From: Methanobrevibacter thaueri
Lineage (GTDB): Archaea; Methanobacteriota; Methanobacteria; Methanobacteriales; Methanobacteriaceae
Length of the DNA stretch: 64,000 bases
Assembly: GCF_015062915.1 (NCBI RefSeq)
Contig: NZ_SUTJ01000005.1
Span: forward strand, 97,738 to 161,737
Direction: 5' to 3'
Under the pieces are notes generated by a model, which saw only the letters and a program-made list of their open reading frames with translations, did not search any database and had not been told where the DNA came from. A program made the position numbers and the translations under genes. This document shows, piece after piece, positions 1-9,041 of the stretch (its first letter is position 1; each line of letters begins with the position of its first letter).

Positions 1-240
1 TCCACCGTCATTAACTATTGCAAGTCCCGGCGTTCCCTTTCCATACTCATTCCAGTTGTCTGGAACTCCCGGATTGTTTATTAGATTATCCATGACTTCC
101 GATGTCATTTTTTCCATATTATTGATTTCCTGAGCAGTGATTACCTTCTCGGTTGCATTTTCCATAGATGTGAGGACAACACCAAAAATCATCACAATCA
201 CAATCAACACGATTCCAATCTCAATCAGTTTCATTGCCAT
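1..240 (-). CDS. Pilin-like membrane-anchored protein (partial, runs off window)
   Basis: This reading frame starts at ATG 240 and runs through the left edge without a stop, so only about 80 N-terminal residues are visible. The start MAMKLIEIGIVLIVIVMIFG is one hydrophobic helix right at the N-terminus. It is followed by a polar, helix-prone stretch, the layout of pseudopilins and small anchored surface proteins. An in-frame stop lies 7 bases upstream, so the start must be ATG 240 or the ATG at 234. It overlaps the end of the upstream minus-strand gene by 20 bases, so the two are probably co-translated. No specific function can be assigned. Confidence 0.6.
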   Translation of the reverse strand, partial: MAMKLIEIGIVLIVIVMIFGVVLTSMENATEKVITAQEINNMEKMTSEVMDNLINNPGVPDNWNEYGKGTPGLAIVNDGG

Positions 241-1180
241 AGTAAGTCAACCCGTATTTCTTTCTGTGTGAGGAATCCAAAATCAGACTGTCCCAGTCAT
301 TCGGATCTATCTTTTCACCATTATAATGGTCTGCAAACACTACATGGTCAGAACAGGACAATGACTCATTGCCCAATGGCGTGTGGGTCTGTATGAACAC
401 TTCCATTCCATAATGGGGGCATTTTCCCTTGCCTTCCAAACGACATAAGTAACAGCTGCCGTCAGCGCTTTCATGAAAATACCCAGTATCAAGACAATCC
501 TTCAACACGCCCGGGTCACCATGATGGACATAAGGGTCATATGGGCATTTCTTTATCGTCAATGGGGCGGTTGCCTCAATATATGATTCCGGTGAGTCGA
601 AATTGTGAAGAATCATATAGGCTGATAGTGAGGTCTTGTAGTGGATCTTGTCGTCATAAGCCATTATTCCGGAAGCTATTGTGAGCTTGGCTATCGGCAA
701 TGGGTCTCGAAGACCCTCAATCGAGGAATTACTTTCAATAATTTGTGAAAACTCCTCACCATCCTTATTTCCATTCAGTTTTACTTTAAAAAGCACTTTC
801 CAAGGCAAATCCGTTGGCTCTACAGACAGAACCTCTGAGGATAGCTCAACATCATACTTGTCCCTGAATTCATCGTTTTTCTCATCCAATCTCTTGTTCA
901 AATTCTTTCTGATTTGGTCATCACTATCATGCACAGGCAGGCCATTGTAAACCTTTTGTGTTGCCTCTGCTATCGAATCCCTTCCAAGCACCTCCAAATT
1001 CCTTGAATAATCATCAATAATATATTTGAAGTTGTCATTCGCTTGAGATTCAATATTTTGGTTTTGAAAATAGTTTAATGAGGCCATTACAAAAATGCAC
1101 ATTAAAAGTAATACCACAATCAGAATAGCGGTCGTACCTACAATTATGTTGCCTTTTGAGTCTGGTTTTCTGATTTTCAT
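221..1180 (-). CDS. Hypothetical pilin-like extracellular protein with cysteine-rich C-terminal part
   Basis: The 319-residue protein has a short basic N-terminus (MKIRKPDSKGN), one transmembrane helix at about residues 12-35 and a long polar remainder. The KG-N junction before the helix resembles a class III (pilin) signal. Six cysteines lie in the last 120 residues, including a CYLC pair, which suggests disulfides or metal binding outside the cell. It overlaps the next pilin-like gene by 20 bases, so the two probably form one operon. I do not recognise a named family. The membrane anchor is seen; the pilin relation and external location are inference. Confidence 0.6.
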   Translation of the reverse strand: MKIRKPDSKGNIIVGTTAILIVVLLLMCIFVMASLNYFQNQNIESQANDNFKYIIDDYSRNLEVLGRDSIAEATQKVYNGLPVHDSDDQIRKNLNKRLDEKNDEFRDKYDVELSSEVLSVEPTDLPWKVLFKVKLNGNKDGEEFSQIIESNSSIEGLRDPLPIAKLTIASGIMAYDDKIHYKTSLSAYMILHNFDSPESYIEATAPLTIKKCPYDPYVHHGDPGVLKDCLDTGYFHESADGSCYLCRLEGKGKCPHYGMEVFIQTHTPLGNESLSCSDHVVFADHYNGEKIDPNDWDSLILDSSHRKKYGLTYYGNETD

Positions 1181-1233
1181 TTTTAAGAATATGGTGTGGA
1201 ATTTATAAGTTAATTGTTGAAGTGCGACTTGAT

Positions 1234-1276
1234 GATTTTGTGAAAAAATGTTAATACGATTTCGTGAAAAATGTCA
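1234..1276. repeat. Pair of direct repeats in the divergent intergenic region
   Basis: Two near-identical 19-base units, GATTTTGTGAAAAAATGTT and GATTTCGTGAAAAATGTCA, start 24 bases apart in the 172-base gap between the minus-strand pilin-like gene and the plus-strand DUF35 gene. The rest of the gap is AT-rich, with a TATA-like atttatatta near 1303. The repeats could be an operator for either gene. Confidence 0.35.
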
Positions 1277-1352
1277 AAAATAGTAATAAAAAAAATAGTT
1301 ATTTATATTATTGAGAATAAATTATACTTATTGAAAATTATGGAGGCATTAC

Positions 1353-1751
1353 ATGTCAGATACTGTAAGAACATGGCGTCATATTCAACAAAGATATAAT
1401 CTTATAGGTTCTAAATGTAACACTTGTGGTGAATTGTTTTTCCCATCTCGTGTAGTTTGTCCTAACTGTAGAAGAAAAGGAGAACTTGAACCATTCCAGT
1501 TCTCAGGAAAAGGTAAGATTTACACTTATTCAGTAATTAGATCAGCACCTGATGATTTCAAGAAAGCAGCACCATATGCTGTGGCAGTAATTGAACTTGA
1601 AGAAGGTGCAAAACTAACCTCACAATTGGTAGATTGTGATGTGGAAAACTTAGAAATCGGCGACGATGTAGAAATGGTATTTAGAAGAATAAGAGAAGAT
1701 GGAAAAGACGGAGTTATCTCTTATGGATATAAATTCAAAGTTATCAAATAA
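1353..1751 (+). CDS. DUF35-type OB-fold protein with rubredoxin-like zinc ribbon
   Basis: The 132-residue protein has an N-terminal helix, a zinc ribbon (CNTCG then CPNC, about residues 24-40) and a C-terminal OB-fold, the standard DUF35 layout. In archaea the best-known DUF35 protein bridges acetoacetyl-CoA thiolase and HMG-CoA synthase in the mevalonate pathway and lets them share a CoA site. Those partner genes are normally adjacent but are absent here, so this is an orphan copy and its partner is unknown. The start is supported by GGAGG 7 bases upstream. Its 3' end overlaps the following chelatase gene in another frame, which suggests translational coupling to tetrapyrrole metabolism. Confidence 0.85.
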   Translation: MSDTVRTWRHIQQRYNLIGSKCNTCGELFFPSRVVCPNCRRKGELEPFQFSGKGKIYTYSVIRSAPDDFKKAAPYAVAVIELEEGAKLTSQLVDCDVENLEIGDDVEMVFRRIREDGKDGVISYGYKFKVIK

Positions 1752-2637
1752 TACCGGTGTAATTCTCGTAAGCCATGGAAGTACCTTGCCTTACGCAGAA
1801 GAGGTATTTGTTGAGATTAAAGATAAATTCATCAAAAAAACAGGACTTGCCGCTGAAATCGGTTACATGAAAGTGTCAGAACCAACAATTGCAGGTGCAG
1901 TGGAGATACTTAAAGACGAAGTGGATGATTTGGATAAAATCATTGCTTTACCTGTCTTTTTGGCTCCAGGTATTCATACCAACATTGACATTCCTCAACT
2001 ATTGGGCCTTGAACCTCTTGAAGTCGATCCGAGATGTCCTGACGGCAACTATCCGCCAGAACATTACCTGTCAATCGCAGATGATGTAGACTTCGATGGT
2101 GAAATCGAACTTTTAGGTTCAATCGGACCAAGGGATGAGCTCTTAGATATCATTGATAAAAGAATTGAAGAAGCTTTGGCTGAATCCAAACTGGATGACA
2201 GTGCAAAAACCGGAATTTTACTTGTAACTCACGGTTCCAGATTAAACTACAACAAGGAATTCGCAACTGCTCTATACAATAAATTCGAGAAAACCTGCGA
2301 ATTGCCGTCAAGCTTTGGTTTCATGGAATTGTGCGGTCCAAGCATACCGGAATCCATCAATAAACTGGTGGATGAAAACGATTTGGAAAGACTTGTTGTC
2401 GTACCGATTTTCATCGCACCGGGAATGCACACAACCCATGACATTCCTCACATCCTAGGATTTTTGGAAGAGCATGAGCACTCACACAGTCACGAATACT
2501 CACATGGACACGGTCATGACCACAGTCATGATTTGACCCCAGTGGACTTTGACGGTGAAATACTCTATCCTGAGCCTATTAAAGCCGATGATATTCTAAT
2601 AGATATCCTAATCAGTATGATAGATGAAAAATTATAA
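1723..2637 (+). CDS. Tandem-domain CbiX-type sirohydrochlorin chelatase with His-rich tail
   Basis: The 304-residue protein contains two CbiX domains in tandem. Each keeps the first metal-site histidine (VSHGS and VTHGS) and the second (GIHTNIDIP and GMHTTHDIP), so both halves could insert metal into sirohydrochlorin. After the second domain lies a histidine-rich stretch (HEHSHSHEYSHGHGHDHSH) likely to hold or deliver Co2+ or Ni2+. The ORF track begins at 1699, but ATG 1723 has GGAG about 10 bases upstream and leads directly into the domain. It overlaps the DUF35 gene by 29 bases. A role as the cobalt chelatase for B12, next to the nickel enzyme downstream, is inference; the metal cannot be read from sequence. 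Confidence 0.82.
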   Translation: MDINSKLSNNTGVILVSHGSTLPYAEEVFVEIKDKFIKKTGLAAEIGYMKVSEPTIAGAVEILKDEVDDLDKIIALPVFLAPGIHTNIDIPQLLGLEPLEVDPRCPDGNYPPEHYLSIADDVDFDGEIELLGSIGPRDELLDIIDKRIEEALAESKLDDSAKTGILLVTHGSRLNYNKEFATALYNKFEKTCELPSSFGFMELCGPSIPESINKLVDENDLERLVVVPIFIAPGMHTTHDIPHILGFLEEHEHSHSHEYSHGHGHDHSHDLTPVDFDGEILYPEPIKADDILIDILISMIDEKL

Positions 2638-2676
2638 TTTTTCATATATTTTTTTGAAAAAATTTTTAATCAAGAT

Positions 2677-2718
2677 AACTTAATTGAATTTAACTTAAAA
2701 CTTAATTATAACTTAATT
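2677..2718. promoter_or_regulatory. Phased AACTTAATT repeats upstream of the CfbA gene
   Basis: AACTTAATT occurs at 2677, 2699 and 2710, with a degenerate AACTTAAAA at 2692, all within 60 bases of the CfbA start. The spacings of 22 and 11 bases are close to whole helical turns. This could be a regulator binding array, but the region is very AT-rich and a similar string occurs upstream of thiL. Confidence 0.3.
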
Positions 2719-2733
2719 AACGGATGATAAAAC

Positions 2734-3240
2734 ATGTCTGATAAGAAAACAGGAATTTTACTTTTAAGCCACGGTTCCAGACTCGATGACGGTGAAGAAG
2801 TAATTAAAGCTTATAAAGAAATGTATGCAGAAGAATTTCCAGACATTCCAGTAGAATATGGATTTATGGAAATCAGAAAACCAGGAATCCCTGAAACAAT
2901 CAACAAGTTAACAAGTGAAAACGATTTGGAAAGAATCATTGTAGTGCCTGTGTTTGTGGCACACGGTCTTCACACAAAAAGGGACATTCCAGGATTACTC
3001 GGCATAGAAAGCGACTTTGATCCAGAATCAATCTCAGGTGGTCATCATCACCACCATCATGGACACGGACACGACCATGGGCATGACCATGACCACCACG
3101 GTCACGGACATCATCACCACCATCATGACCATGATGATGAGGAGTTCGAATTCGATGGTGAAATCATATTGACCGATCCATTGGGTATTGATACACGTCT
3201 ATACGACATTATCAAGGACAGAGTTTCAGAACACTTATAG
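2734..3240 (+). CDS. cfbA: Sirohydrochlorin nickelochelatase CfbA (short CbiX) with His-rich insert
   Basis: This 168-residue single-domain CbiX protein has the two expected metal-site histidines, H13 in LLLSHGSR and H80 in GLHTKRDIP. The short archaeal enzyme is a homodimer that inserts nickel into sirohydrochlorin, the first committed step of coenzyme F430 synthesis for methyl-CoM reductase; it can also insert cobalt in vitro. Residues about 100-132 form an extreme His/Asp/Gly tract that lengthens the protein beyond the usual 120-145 residues and probably binds nickel. The gene has its own upstream region rather than being fused to the tandem chelatase. CfbA rather than CbiX is chosen from the short length and His tract. 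Confidence 0.82.
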   Translation: MSDKKTGILLLSHGSRLDDGEEVIKAYKEMYAEEFPDIPVEYGFMEIRKPGIPETINKLTSENDLERIIVVPVFVAHGLHTKRDIPGLLGIESDFDPESISGGHHHHHHGHGHDHGHDHDHHGHGHHHHHHDHDDEEFEFDGEIILTDPLGIDTRLYDIIKDRVSEHL

Positions 3241-3304
3241 TTCTGAATACTTTTTACTTTTTTTTACTTAAAACTTATTTAATTTAAAATTTATACTAAT
3301 ATTC

Positions 3305-4228
3305 ATGACATTGAAAGTCTCAGATATTGGTGAAAAGGAATTGGTCAGATATATTATTGCCAATTCTAAGGATATCACACCCGATGACACCGCAATAACA
3401 AATTTTAATGACACTAATCTTATTTCCACCTGTGACATGCTTATTCAGTCAAGGCACTTTCCCGATAACATGTCCTATTTTGACATGGGATTCAAGTCAG
3501 TCACCGTTAATGTAAGCGACCTTGCAGCAATGGGAGCTGTACCATTGGGATTTTTACTTTCAATTGCAATACCTAAGGATTTGGGTGTCGATTCGTTTAA
3601 ACAAATCATCGAGGGAGTCCTCAAAGCATGTGAATTTTATGAGATTCCACTCATTGGCGGAGACACCAACGAGGCGTCTGAAATAATCATCAACGGAACA
3701 GCATTGGGAACTGCAGACGATCCGCTGATGAAGGACACATATAACAAGGGAGACCTGATTGCCATCACAGGAAACATTGGCCTTGCGGCATTGGGATTCG
3801 AGCTTGAGACTTTAGACAACATCTACACCAAAAAGGCCTTGAAGCCATTGGCAAGGCTTAAGGAAGGATTAATATTAAAGGATTATGCCACATCCGCAAC
3901 AGACATCACCGACGGGATTGCAAGCGAGCTGTACACAATCAAAAAGGATGATTTCGGCTTCATGATTTATGAGGAAATGCTTGACATCACTGACGAGTAC
4001 AAGTCAGCTGCTGAAAAGCTGAACCTGGATTATTTGGATTTGATTCTTCATGTCGGAGAGGACTTTGAGCTATTGTTCACAATATCAAAGGACAATCTGG
4101 ATAAATTACCGATTGATTGCATTGTAATAGGCGAGGTCACAGATTCTGATGTTGTTGAGCTTACACTTGAAAACGGCTTTGTAGAAAGAATTAAAAATGA
4201 GGGTTATGAGCATTATGTTAGTGAGTAG
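3305..4228 (+). CDS. thiL: Thiamine-monophosphate kinase
   Basis: The 307-residue protein fits the ThiL/PurM ATP-binding fold. Visible motifs are DD at 27-28 in the metal-binding N-terminal strand, D44 in STCDM, the glycine/alanine-rich VSDLAAMGA at about 70-78, IGGDTN, and GEDFELLF near residue 258. ThiL phosphorylates thiamine monophosphate to thiamine diphosphate using ATP in the cytoplasm. The length is typical. The amrS frame begins inside its last codons, so the two genes are likely co-transcribed. Confidence 0.93.
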   Translation: MTLKVSDIGEKELVRYIIANSKDITPDDTAITNFNDTNLISTCDMLIQSRHFPDNMSYFDMGFKSVTVNVSDLAAMGAVPLGFLLSIAIPKDLGVDSFKQIIEGVLKACEFYEIPLIGGDTNEASEIIINGTALGTADDPLMKDTYNKGDLIAITGNIGLAALGFELETLDNIYTKKALKPLARLKEGLILKDYATSATDITDGIASELYTIKKDDFGFMIYEEMLDITDEYKSAAEKLNLDYLDLILHVGEDFELLFTISKDNLDKLPIDCIVIGEVTDSDVVELTLENGFVERIKNEGYEHYVSE

Positions 4229-5087
4229 GGAGTTATACAAGAAGAGTTCCAAGACACAAAAAATCAGATGTGAAATATGTGCAAACTACTGCAAGATTGC
4301 CGATGGCAATGTCGGGATATGCGCACAGCACAAAAACATCAATGGAGAACTTTATGATGAGTCATATGGTATAGTGTCCTCTTTAAGTCCTGATCCTGTT
4401 GAAAAAAAGCCTTTGAATCATTTTTTACCTGGCACTTTGACATACTCAATAGGCGGTTTTGGTTGCAATATGGCATGTTTGCACTGCCAGAACTATATGA
4501 TATCACAGGAATACTATAACTATTCAAGAGGTGTTGAAATAACACCAGAGGCAATCGTGGAAAATGCACTTAAACTAAATTGTAAGTCAATTGCTTGGAC
4601 CTATAATGAACCTACGATACACTTGCCATTCAACAAGAAAACTTCCCTGTTGGCAAAGCAGAAAAACCTCAAGGTAATCTATGTAACCAACGGATACTTT
4701 TCAGACAAATCACTTAACGAGGTTTTAGGTTTTGTCGACGCATTCAACGTGGACTTGAAATCAATGTCTCAGGATTTCTACAAGAAGGTCTGCCGAGCGG
4801 ATTTGGATGTGGTGCTGGACAATTTAAGAAGAATATACCTTGAAGGCAAACACTTGGAAGTGACCAATTTAATAATCAATGATTACAATGATTCAATTTC
4901 ACAGATTTCAGCATTATGTGACTTTGTGGTTGAGGAACTTGGTCCTGAAGTTCCACTTCATTTCTCAAGGGCATTTCCATATTATAAAATGGAAGATATT
5001 GAACCGACAAGGGCAGAAATACTCTTCAAGGCAAAGGAGATTGCACTTGAAAAAGGTATTGAAAACGTTTATCTTGGTAATATTTAA
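4215..5087 (+). CDS. amrS: AmmeMemoRadiSam-system radical SAM enzyme AmrS
   Basis: A radical SAM protein with the cluster motif CNMACLHC (C-x3-C-x2-C) and an N-terminal cysteine group (CEICANYC, then GIC), as in the AmrS family that belongs with AMMECR1 and MEMO proteins. The TIM-barrel strands YNEPT and VTNGY match this family. The system's chemical product is still not well defined, and the two partner genes are not in this window. Possible starts are ATG 4197, 4206 and 4215. I prefer 4215 because GAGGG lies 11 bases upstream of it. The gene overlaps the end of thiL. Convergent terminator-like DNA follows. Confidence 0.88.
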   Translation: MLVSRELYKKSSKTQKIRCEICANYCKIADGNVGICAQHKNINGELYDESYGIVSSLSPDPVEKKPLNHFLPGTLTYSIGGFGCNMACLHCQNYMISQEYYNYSRGVEITPEAIVENALKLNCKSIAWTYNEPTIHLPFNKKTSLLAKQKNLKVIYVTNGYFSDKSLNEVLGFVDAFNVDLKSMSQDFYKKVCRADLDVVLDNLRRIYLEGKHLEVTNLIINDYNDSISQISALCDFVVEELGPEVPLHFSRAFPYYKMEDIEPTRAEILFKAKEIALEKGIENVYLGNI

Positions 5088-5091
5088 GTGA

Positions 5092-5128
5092 TGGTGTGGA
5101 GATGGCGAATCCACTCCATTAAGTTTTT
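5092..5128. terminator. Hairpin terminator between amrS and the convergent adhesin
   Basis: TGGTGTGGA and TCCACTCCA form an 8-of-9 pairing stem around a 9-base loop and are followed by TTAAGTTTTTG. It sits 4 bases past the amrS stop, in the 46-base gap between convergent genes. Confidence 0.5.
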
Positions 5129-5133
5129 GATTC

Positions 5134-7674
5134 TTATTTTAAGGTAATTTTCACTTTTTTGCTAGATCCTTTGTAAAGGGCAGTGCTTTTGAAAGTAATT
5201 TTTACAGTGTATTTACCTTTCTTGCTTAGTTTTTTAATTTTAAAGGTTGCTTTTCCTTTTGAATTTGTTTTTGCATAATATATTTTCTTTTTAATTTTAA
5301 GACGAACTTTCACTTTCTTAACCGCTTTTCCCTTGCTGTTCTTTAATTTAACAGTGTATTTTTTAGTCTTTTTTGACTTTTTAAATTTGGCCTTTTTAGC
5401 AACCAATTTGGTTTTTTCCTTATTGATTGTTATTTTTACGGTTTTTGTAACCTTATTGTAATTAACATCATCAAATGTGATTACCAGATTCTTTTTGCCA
5501 TATTTTGCGGTTTTTAATATTTTTGCAGTTAACTGAATGCTTGCCATACCCTTACTGTCGGTCAATCTGTAACCGATGTTTTTACCGTTTAATGTAAATG
5601 ACACTCTTCTACCTTCAATAGGATTTCCTATTCCGTCTTTAAGAGTAATTATGTATTTACCACTGTAATTGATGATATAGCTTGCACTTTTTGCGGTTAT
5701 TGTTGGATTCAAACTCCCCATATTGTCAGGATTGTTGTTTGAAAATGTATTATTAATCATGGACAACTTGTTTGTGGTTCCTATTGCACCACCTTTTTTT
5801 GCGGTGTTGTTAATGAATCTGGAATTGGAGATAGTGTCATTTTCTCCCTTGATATAGATTGCCCCTCCTGTTTGTGTGGCAGTGTTGTTTGTAAATGTAC
5901 AGTTGTCAATAAGTCCGTCATTTCCATAACTCCAGAATATTGCGCTGCCGTTATAGTTGGCGTAGTTGTTTGTGAATATTGAATTGAGGATTTTACCGTT
6001 CAAACCCTGATTCCAGAAAATTGCACCTCCTCCTTCGTCATGTGCAGAGTTATTTACAAATTTGCATTTGTCGATGATTCCGTTGTCTTTCTTTGCCCAT
6101 CCGATGGCTCCCGCACTGATGTCTGCACGATTGTTCTCGAATGTTGAACCGATTACACTTGCATTGGCACTGTTCATATACACTGCGGCATTGTATACTG
6201 CAGTATTATTTATGAATCTTGAGTTTTCAATACTGGCATTAGGGGCTTTTAGAAAAATCGCTCCCCCTTCAACAGTCGCTTTACAGTTGATGAAGGTACA
6301 GTTGATTATTTTCACATTGTTGCCTGTAAGATACAATGCACCTCCATTTTTTGAATAGGCATTGATGAACTTAATGTTTTGGAAAGTGATGTTTGCTTTT
6401 GTAACATTAAAAATGCGCGCAAGACCCTTTGCATCAATGAAATGGCCTTGTCCGTCAATAATCAGATTTGCTCTGTGAATTCCAATACCATTTGTATAAT
6501 TTGAATCATGTGTAGAGTTGAATGCGAAATCACGGTCTAAAAGGGCAAGATTTCTTGAGCATGAAATCAGATAATCAAGATTATTGAATGTTGTAAATTC
6601 ATTTTCATCAATTGGCAGGTTAATGAAATCGATATTGTTACAGACACCATACCTGAATATGACCGCACCTGCTGAACCTCCCTCTTCGGAGGCCTTAATT
6701 TCAATGGCCATTTGTGATGATGGAGAATTGAAGATTACTTCCTCCTCAATGTCATTAACGGTGTATCCTTGAAGGCCTGTCCAAACTTTGGCATGCTTTG
6801 AATTTTCAACAAACCATTTTGTGATATTCTCAACCCATGTGGCATTTTGCCTGAAGTTTCCGGTATATATCATAGGTGTAATGACATCCATGCATTCGCT
6901 GATTACAGTGTAATTATAACCGTACCAGTCCTCCAGATGCTCTATTTCAGGCATTAAGGCGGCAGATAAAATTATATTTGGATTAATTTTGCGAAGCTTT
7001 TGTGTTGATTGCCTTACAAATTCGGATATTGCCTCGATTCCTCCAGGATTTTGAACTGCACTATTGTTGTGTTGCACTGATCCTGAAAATCTGAGATAAT
7101 CAAAGTTGATTCCGGCAACACCGGAAGTGTTTGCATATTTTTCAAGTTCGAGAATTTTTTCATAAAAATATTCCTGATTAGGCAATCCATTGACAACAGG
7201 CTTAAACCAGTGTCCGGTTGAATAGAAAATCTGCGTCCAGATGTGGGTTTTGATTCCCAAATCATTGGCGTCGCTGATGAACACTTCAACATCGCTTTGA
7301 TTGAATCTGTTATATGCGTAATAGTTAAGCAGTATATCGGTTACACCGTGTTCTTTCAGGTCAGTCAGGTTAAAATTTTTCATATCAACGCTGTTAACCC
7401 AGTACCCATACATTTTTTCAGACTCATCACCTTCCTTTAAAATGTCACTTTCAGATGACAAATCCTCTTCATCTGTGATGTCACTTGCACTCTCTTCGCT
7501 TTCCACATAATCTAAAAGCATATCCGGACTTTCAACCTCATCTGAGGTTTCCATTATACTTTCATCAATTTCATTGGCAATTGTTTCATTGTCATTAACA
7601 TCACTTGCGAATGTTGCTGTAATTGACAGTAGCAATATGATTGAAATTGCCATTATAAATAAGCTTTTTTTCAT
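5134..7674 (-). CDS. Adhesin-like surface protein with hydrolase-like barrel, beta-helix and Ig-like domain
   Basis: The 846-residue secreted protein has a signal peptide (1-23) and an acidic Ser/Glu linker (24-87). A barrel-like domain (about 88-350) follows, with FDYLRFSG and MIYTG motifs resembling the glycoside-hydrolase-like GHL/DUF4015 group. Next come parallel beta-helix repeats (about 375-650) rich in NNTA and GGAIY, an Ig-like domain, and a lysine-rich C-terminus. Such lysine-rich repeats are common at the ends of Methanobrevibacter adhesin-like proteins and may bind the pseudomurein wall. The start has GAGGC 5 bases upstream. Sugar cleavage is inferred from the barrel; the substrate is unknown. 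Coupling a putative hydrolase to an adhesin scaffold suggests action on host or microbial glycans. Confidence 0.8.
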   Translation of the reverse strand: MKKSLFIMAISIILLLSITATFASDVNDNETIANEIDESIMETSDEVESPDMLLDYVESEESASDITDEEDLSSESDILKEGDESEKMYGYWVNSVDMKNFNLTDLKEHGVTDILLNYYAYNRFNQSDVEVFISDANDLGIKTHIWTQIFYSTGHWFKPVVNGLPNQEYFYEKILELEKYANTSGVAGINFDYLRFSGSVQHNNSAVQNPGGIEAISEFVRQSTQKLRKINPNIILSAALMPEIEHLEDWYGYNYTVISECMDVITPMIYTGNFRQNATWVENITKWFVENSKHAKVWTGLQGYTVNDIEEEVIFNSPSSQMAIEIKASEEGGSAGAVIFRYGVCNNIDFINLPIDENEFTTFNNLDYLISCSRNLALLDRDFAFNSTHDSNYTNGIGIHRANLIIDGQGHFIDAKGLARIFNVTKANITFQNIKFINAYSKNGGALYLTGNNVKIINCTFINCKATVEGGAIFLKAPNASIENSRFINNTAVYNAAVYMNSANASVIGSTFENNRADISAGAIGWAKKDNGIIDKCKFVNNSAHDEGGGAIFWNQGLNGKILNSIFTNNYANYNGSAIFWSYGNDGLIDNCTFTNNTATQTGGAIYIKGENDTISNSRFINNTAKKGGAIGTTNKLSMINNTFSNNNPDNMGSLNPTITAKSASYIINYSGKYIITLKDGIGNPIEGRRVSFTLNGKNIGYRLTDSKGMASIQLTAKILKTAKYGKKNLVITFDDVNYNKVTKTVKITINKEKTKLVAKKAKFKKSKKTKKYTVKLKNSKGKAVKKVKVRLKIKKKIYYAKTNSKGKATFKIKKLSKKGKYTVKITFKSTALYKGSSKKVKITLK

Positions 7675-7776
7675 ATTTGCCTCTTGGTGCTATTGTGTTA
7701 ATAAGTATAAGCGTATATAAGCTAATTATTTAGTTTTGATTCAATCTGAATAAAAAAAGGAATTTAAAAGTTAGTT

Positions 7777-9033
7777 TCATTCTCCAAAACTAACTCTTTC
7801 GAATTTTTCCAATGTCTTAAGTGATTTGGTAGCGTCCACTCCAATCTTTGTGGTTGTGCCGTCACTTTCAGCCACTGGGTCTAAAGATGATCCACGGACA
7901 TTAGGAACAATCATTATGTCACGGTCACCTTTCACACGTGTAGATATGGCATACTCGACATCTTCAGCGTCAAATATGTTAACGTCAGTGTCCACTGCAA
8001 CACAGTGCTTGAGTGAAGGGTGTGCGGACAATGCAGCCATTATTGCGTTTTTACCGTCACCTTCAGTCTGCTTGTTGATTGATACAACTGCATGCAGCCA
8101 GCAGCAGCCTCCTTCGGTTAGAACAACATTTTCAACTGTAGGAACTGCATTCTTAACAGCCTTAAATATCCTAGGTTCCTGTGGAAGACCTTGCAATAGC
8201 TTATGTTCAAATCCTGCAGGAACAATTGCATGGTAGCATGGATTGTCCTTTTTGATGTGCATCTTGCTTAAGTTGATTATTGGCTGGTCACGAATGATGT
8301 CGTAAGTGTCGGTCAAGTCCACGAATGGTCCTTCAGCAACTGTTTCTGTCACTGAAATCTTACCTTCAAGGATGATGTCGGCCTGTGGAACTTCAAGCTC
8401 TCCGCATTTGATCAATTCAAGCTCGCCGTTCTTGAATGCGTTTGCAACTTCCATCTCATTGTAGTCGATTGGTATTGAAGTTGTGCTTGCAAGAAGTATT
8501 GCTGGGTCCATTCCGATGGCTATTGCAATATCCAAGTCCTCACCAGCAGCCTGTGCATTCTGGAAGTATGTGTAGAGGTTTCTTGGAACTATACGAATAA
8601 CCAGTCTTTTGTCGTCAAGAACCATCATACGGTGGATTGAAGCGTTCTGAATACCGGTTTTAGGGTCACGTGCAAACACGACACCAGCGGTAATGTATGC
8701 TCCTCCGTCACGTTTATAATGAGTTAAAATAGGGATTTTACTTAAGTCAATGTCTAAAGTGTCATATTCTGAAAAATCAGTGAATTTGGTAACTTCCAGT
8801 GGGTTTTCCATTGCATCAATGATTTTTTCGGTAATCTCGGACACTTCGCAGTTGATTGATTTTGCAATCTTGTCACGGGTATTGCAGATACCGGTAACAA
8901 CAGGAATGTCGTATCCTTTCACGTTTTTGACGATAACGGTATCCTTAGGATATTCCCTTAAGATTTTAGAGATTTCATATTCACTGGATAATTCATCAGT
9001 GATTTCTATAATGTTTTCATCAGTAAGATTCAT
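7777..9033 (-). CDS. UbiD-family decarboxylase, likely anhydromevalonate phosphate decarboxylase
   Basis: The 418-residue protein has UbiD-family signatures: [17 protein letters not shown], then EGPFVDLTD and PVAESDGTT near the C-terminus. UbiD enzymes use prenylated FMN for reversible decarboxylation. Most archaea, methanogens included, use a UbiD homologue in the modified mevalonate pathway to decarboxylate trans-anhydromevalonate 5-phosphate to isopentenyl phosphate, so this is the likeliest role. Other UbiD substrates cannot be excluded. A GTGAT ribosome site precedes the ATG. It lies 8 bases downstream of the tandem purE, so the two form an operon. Confidence 0.85.
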   Translation of the reverse strand: MNLTDENIIEITDELSSEYEISKILREYPKDTVIVKNVKGYDIPVVTGICNTRDKIAKSINCEVSEITEKIIDAMENPLEVTKFTDFSEYDTLDIDLSKIPILTHYKRDGGAYITAGVVFARDPKTGIQNASIHRMMVLDDKRLVIRIVPRNLYTYFQNAQAAGEDLDIAIAIGMDPAILLASTTSIPIDYNEMEVANAFKNGELELIKCGELEVPQADIILEGKISVTETVAEGPFVDLTDTYDIIRDQPIINLSKMHIKKDNPCYHAIVPAGFEHKLLQGLPQEPRIFKAVKNAVPTVENVVLTEGGCCWLHAVVSINKQTEGDGKNAIMAALSAHPSLKHCVAVDTDVNIFDAEDVEYAISTRVKGDRDIMIVPNVRGSSLDPVAESDGTTTKIGVDATKSLKTLEKFERVSFGE

Positions 9034-9041
9034 GTTATCAC

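Noticed and set aside
681-950. 89-aa plus-strand ORF opposite the pilin-like gene
   Set aside because: It lies wholly antisense within a better-supported gene and is Ser/Phe-rich, as mirror frames usually are.
3040-3140. His-codon repeat tract as a possible tandem repeat or CRISPR-like array
   Set aside because: The cat/cac/gac repetition encodes the metal-binding His tract of CfbA in frame; there are no spacers.
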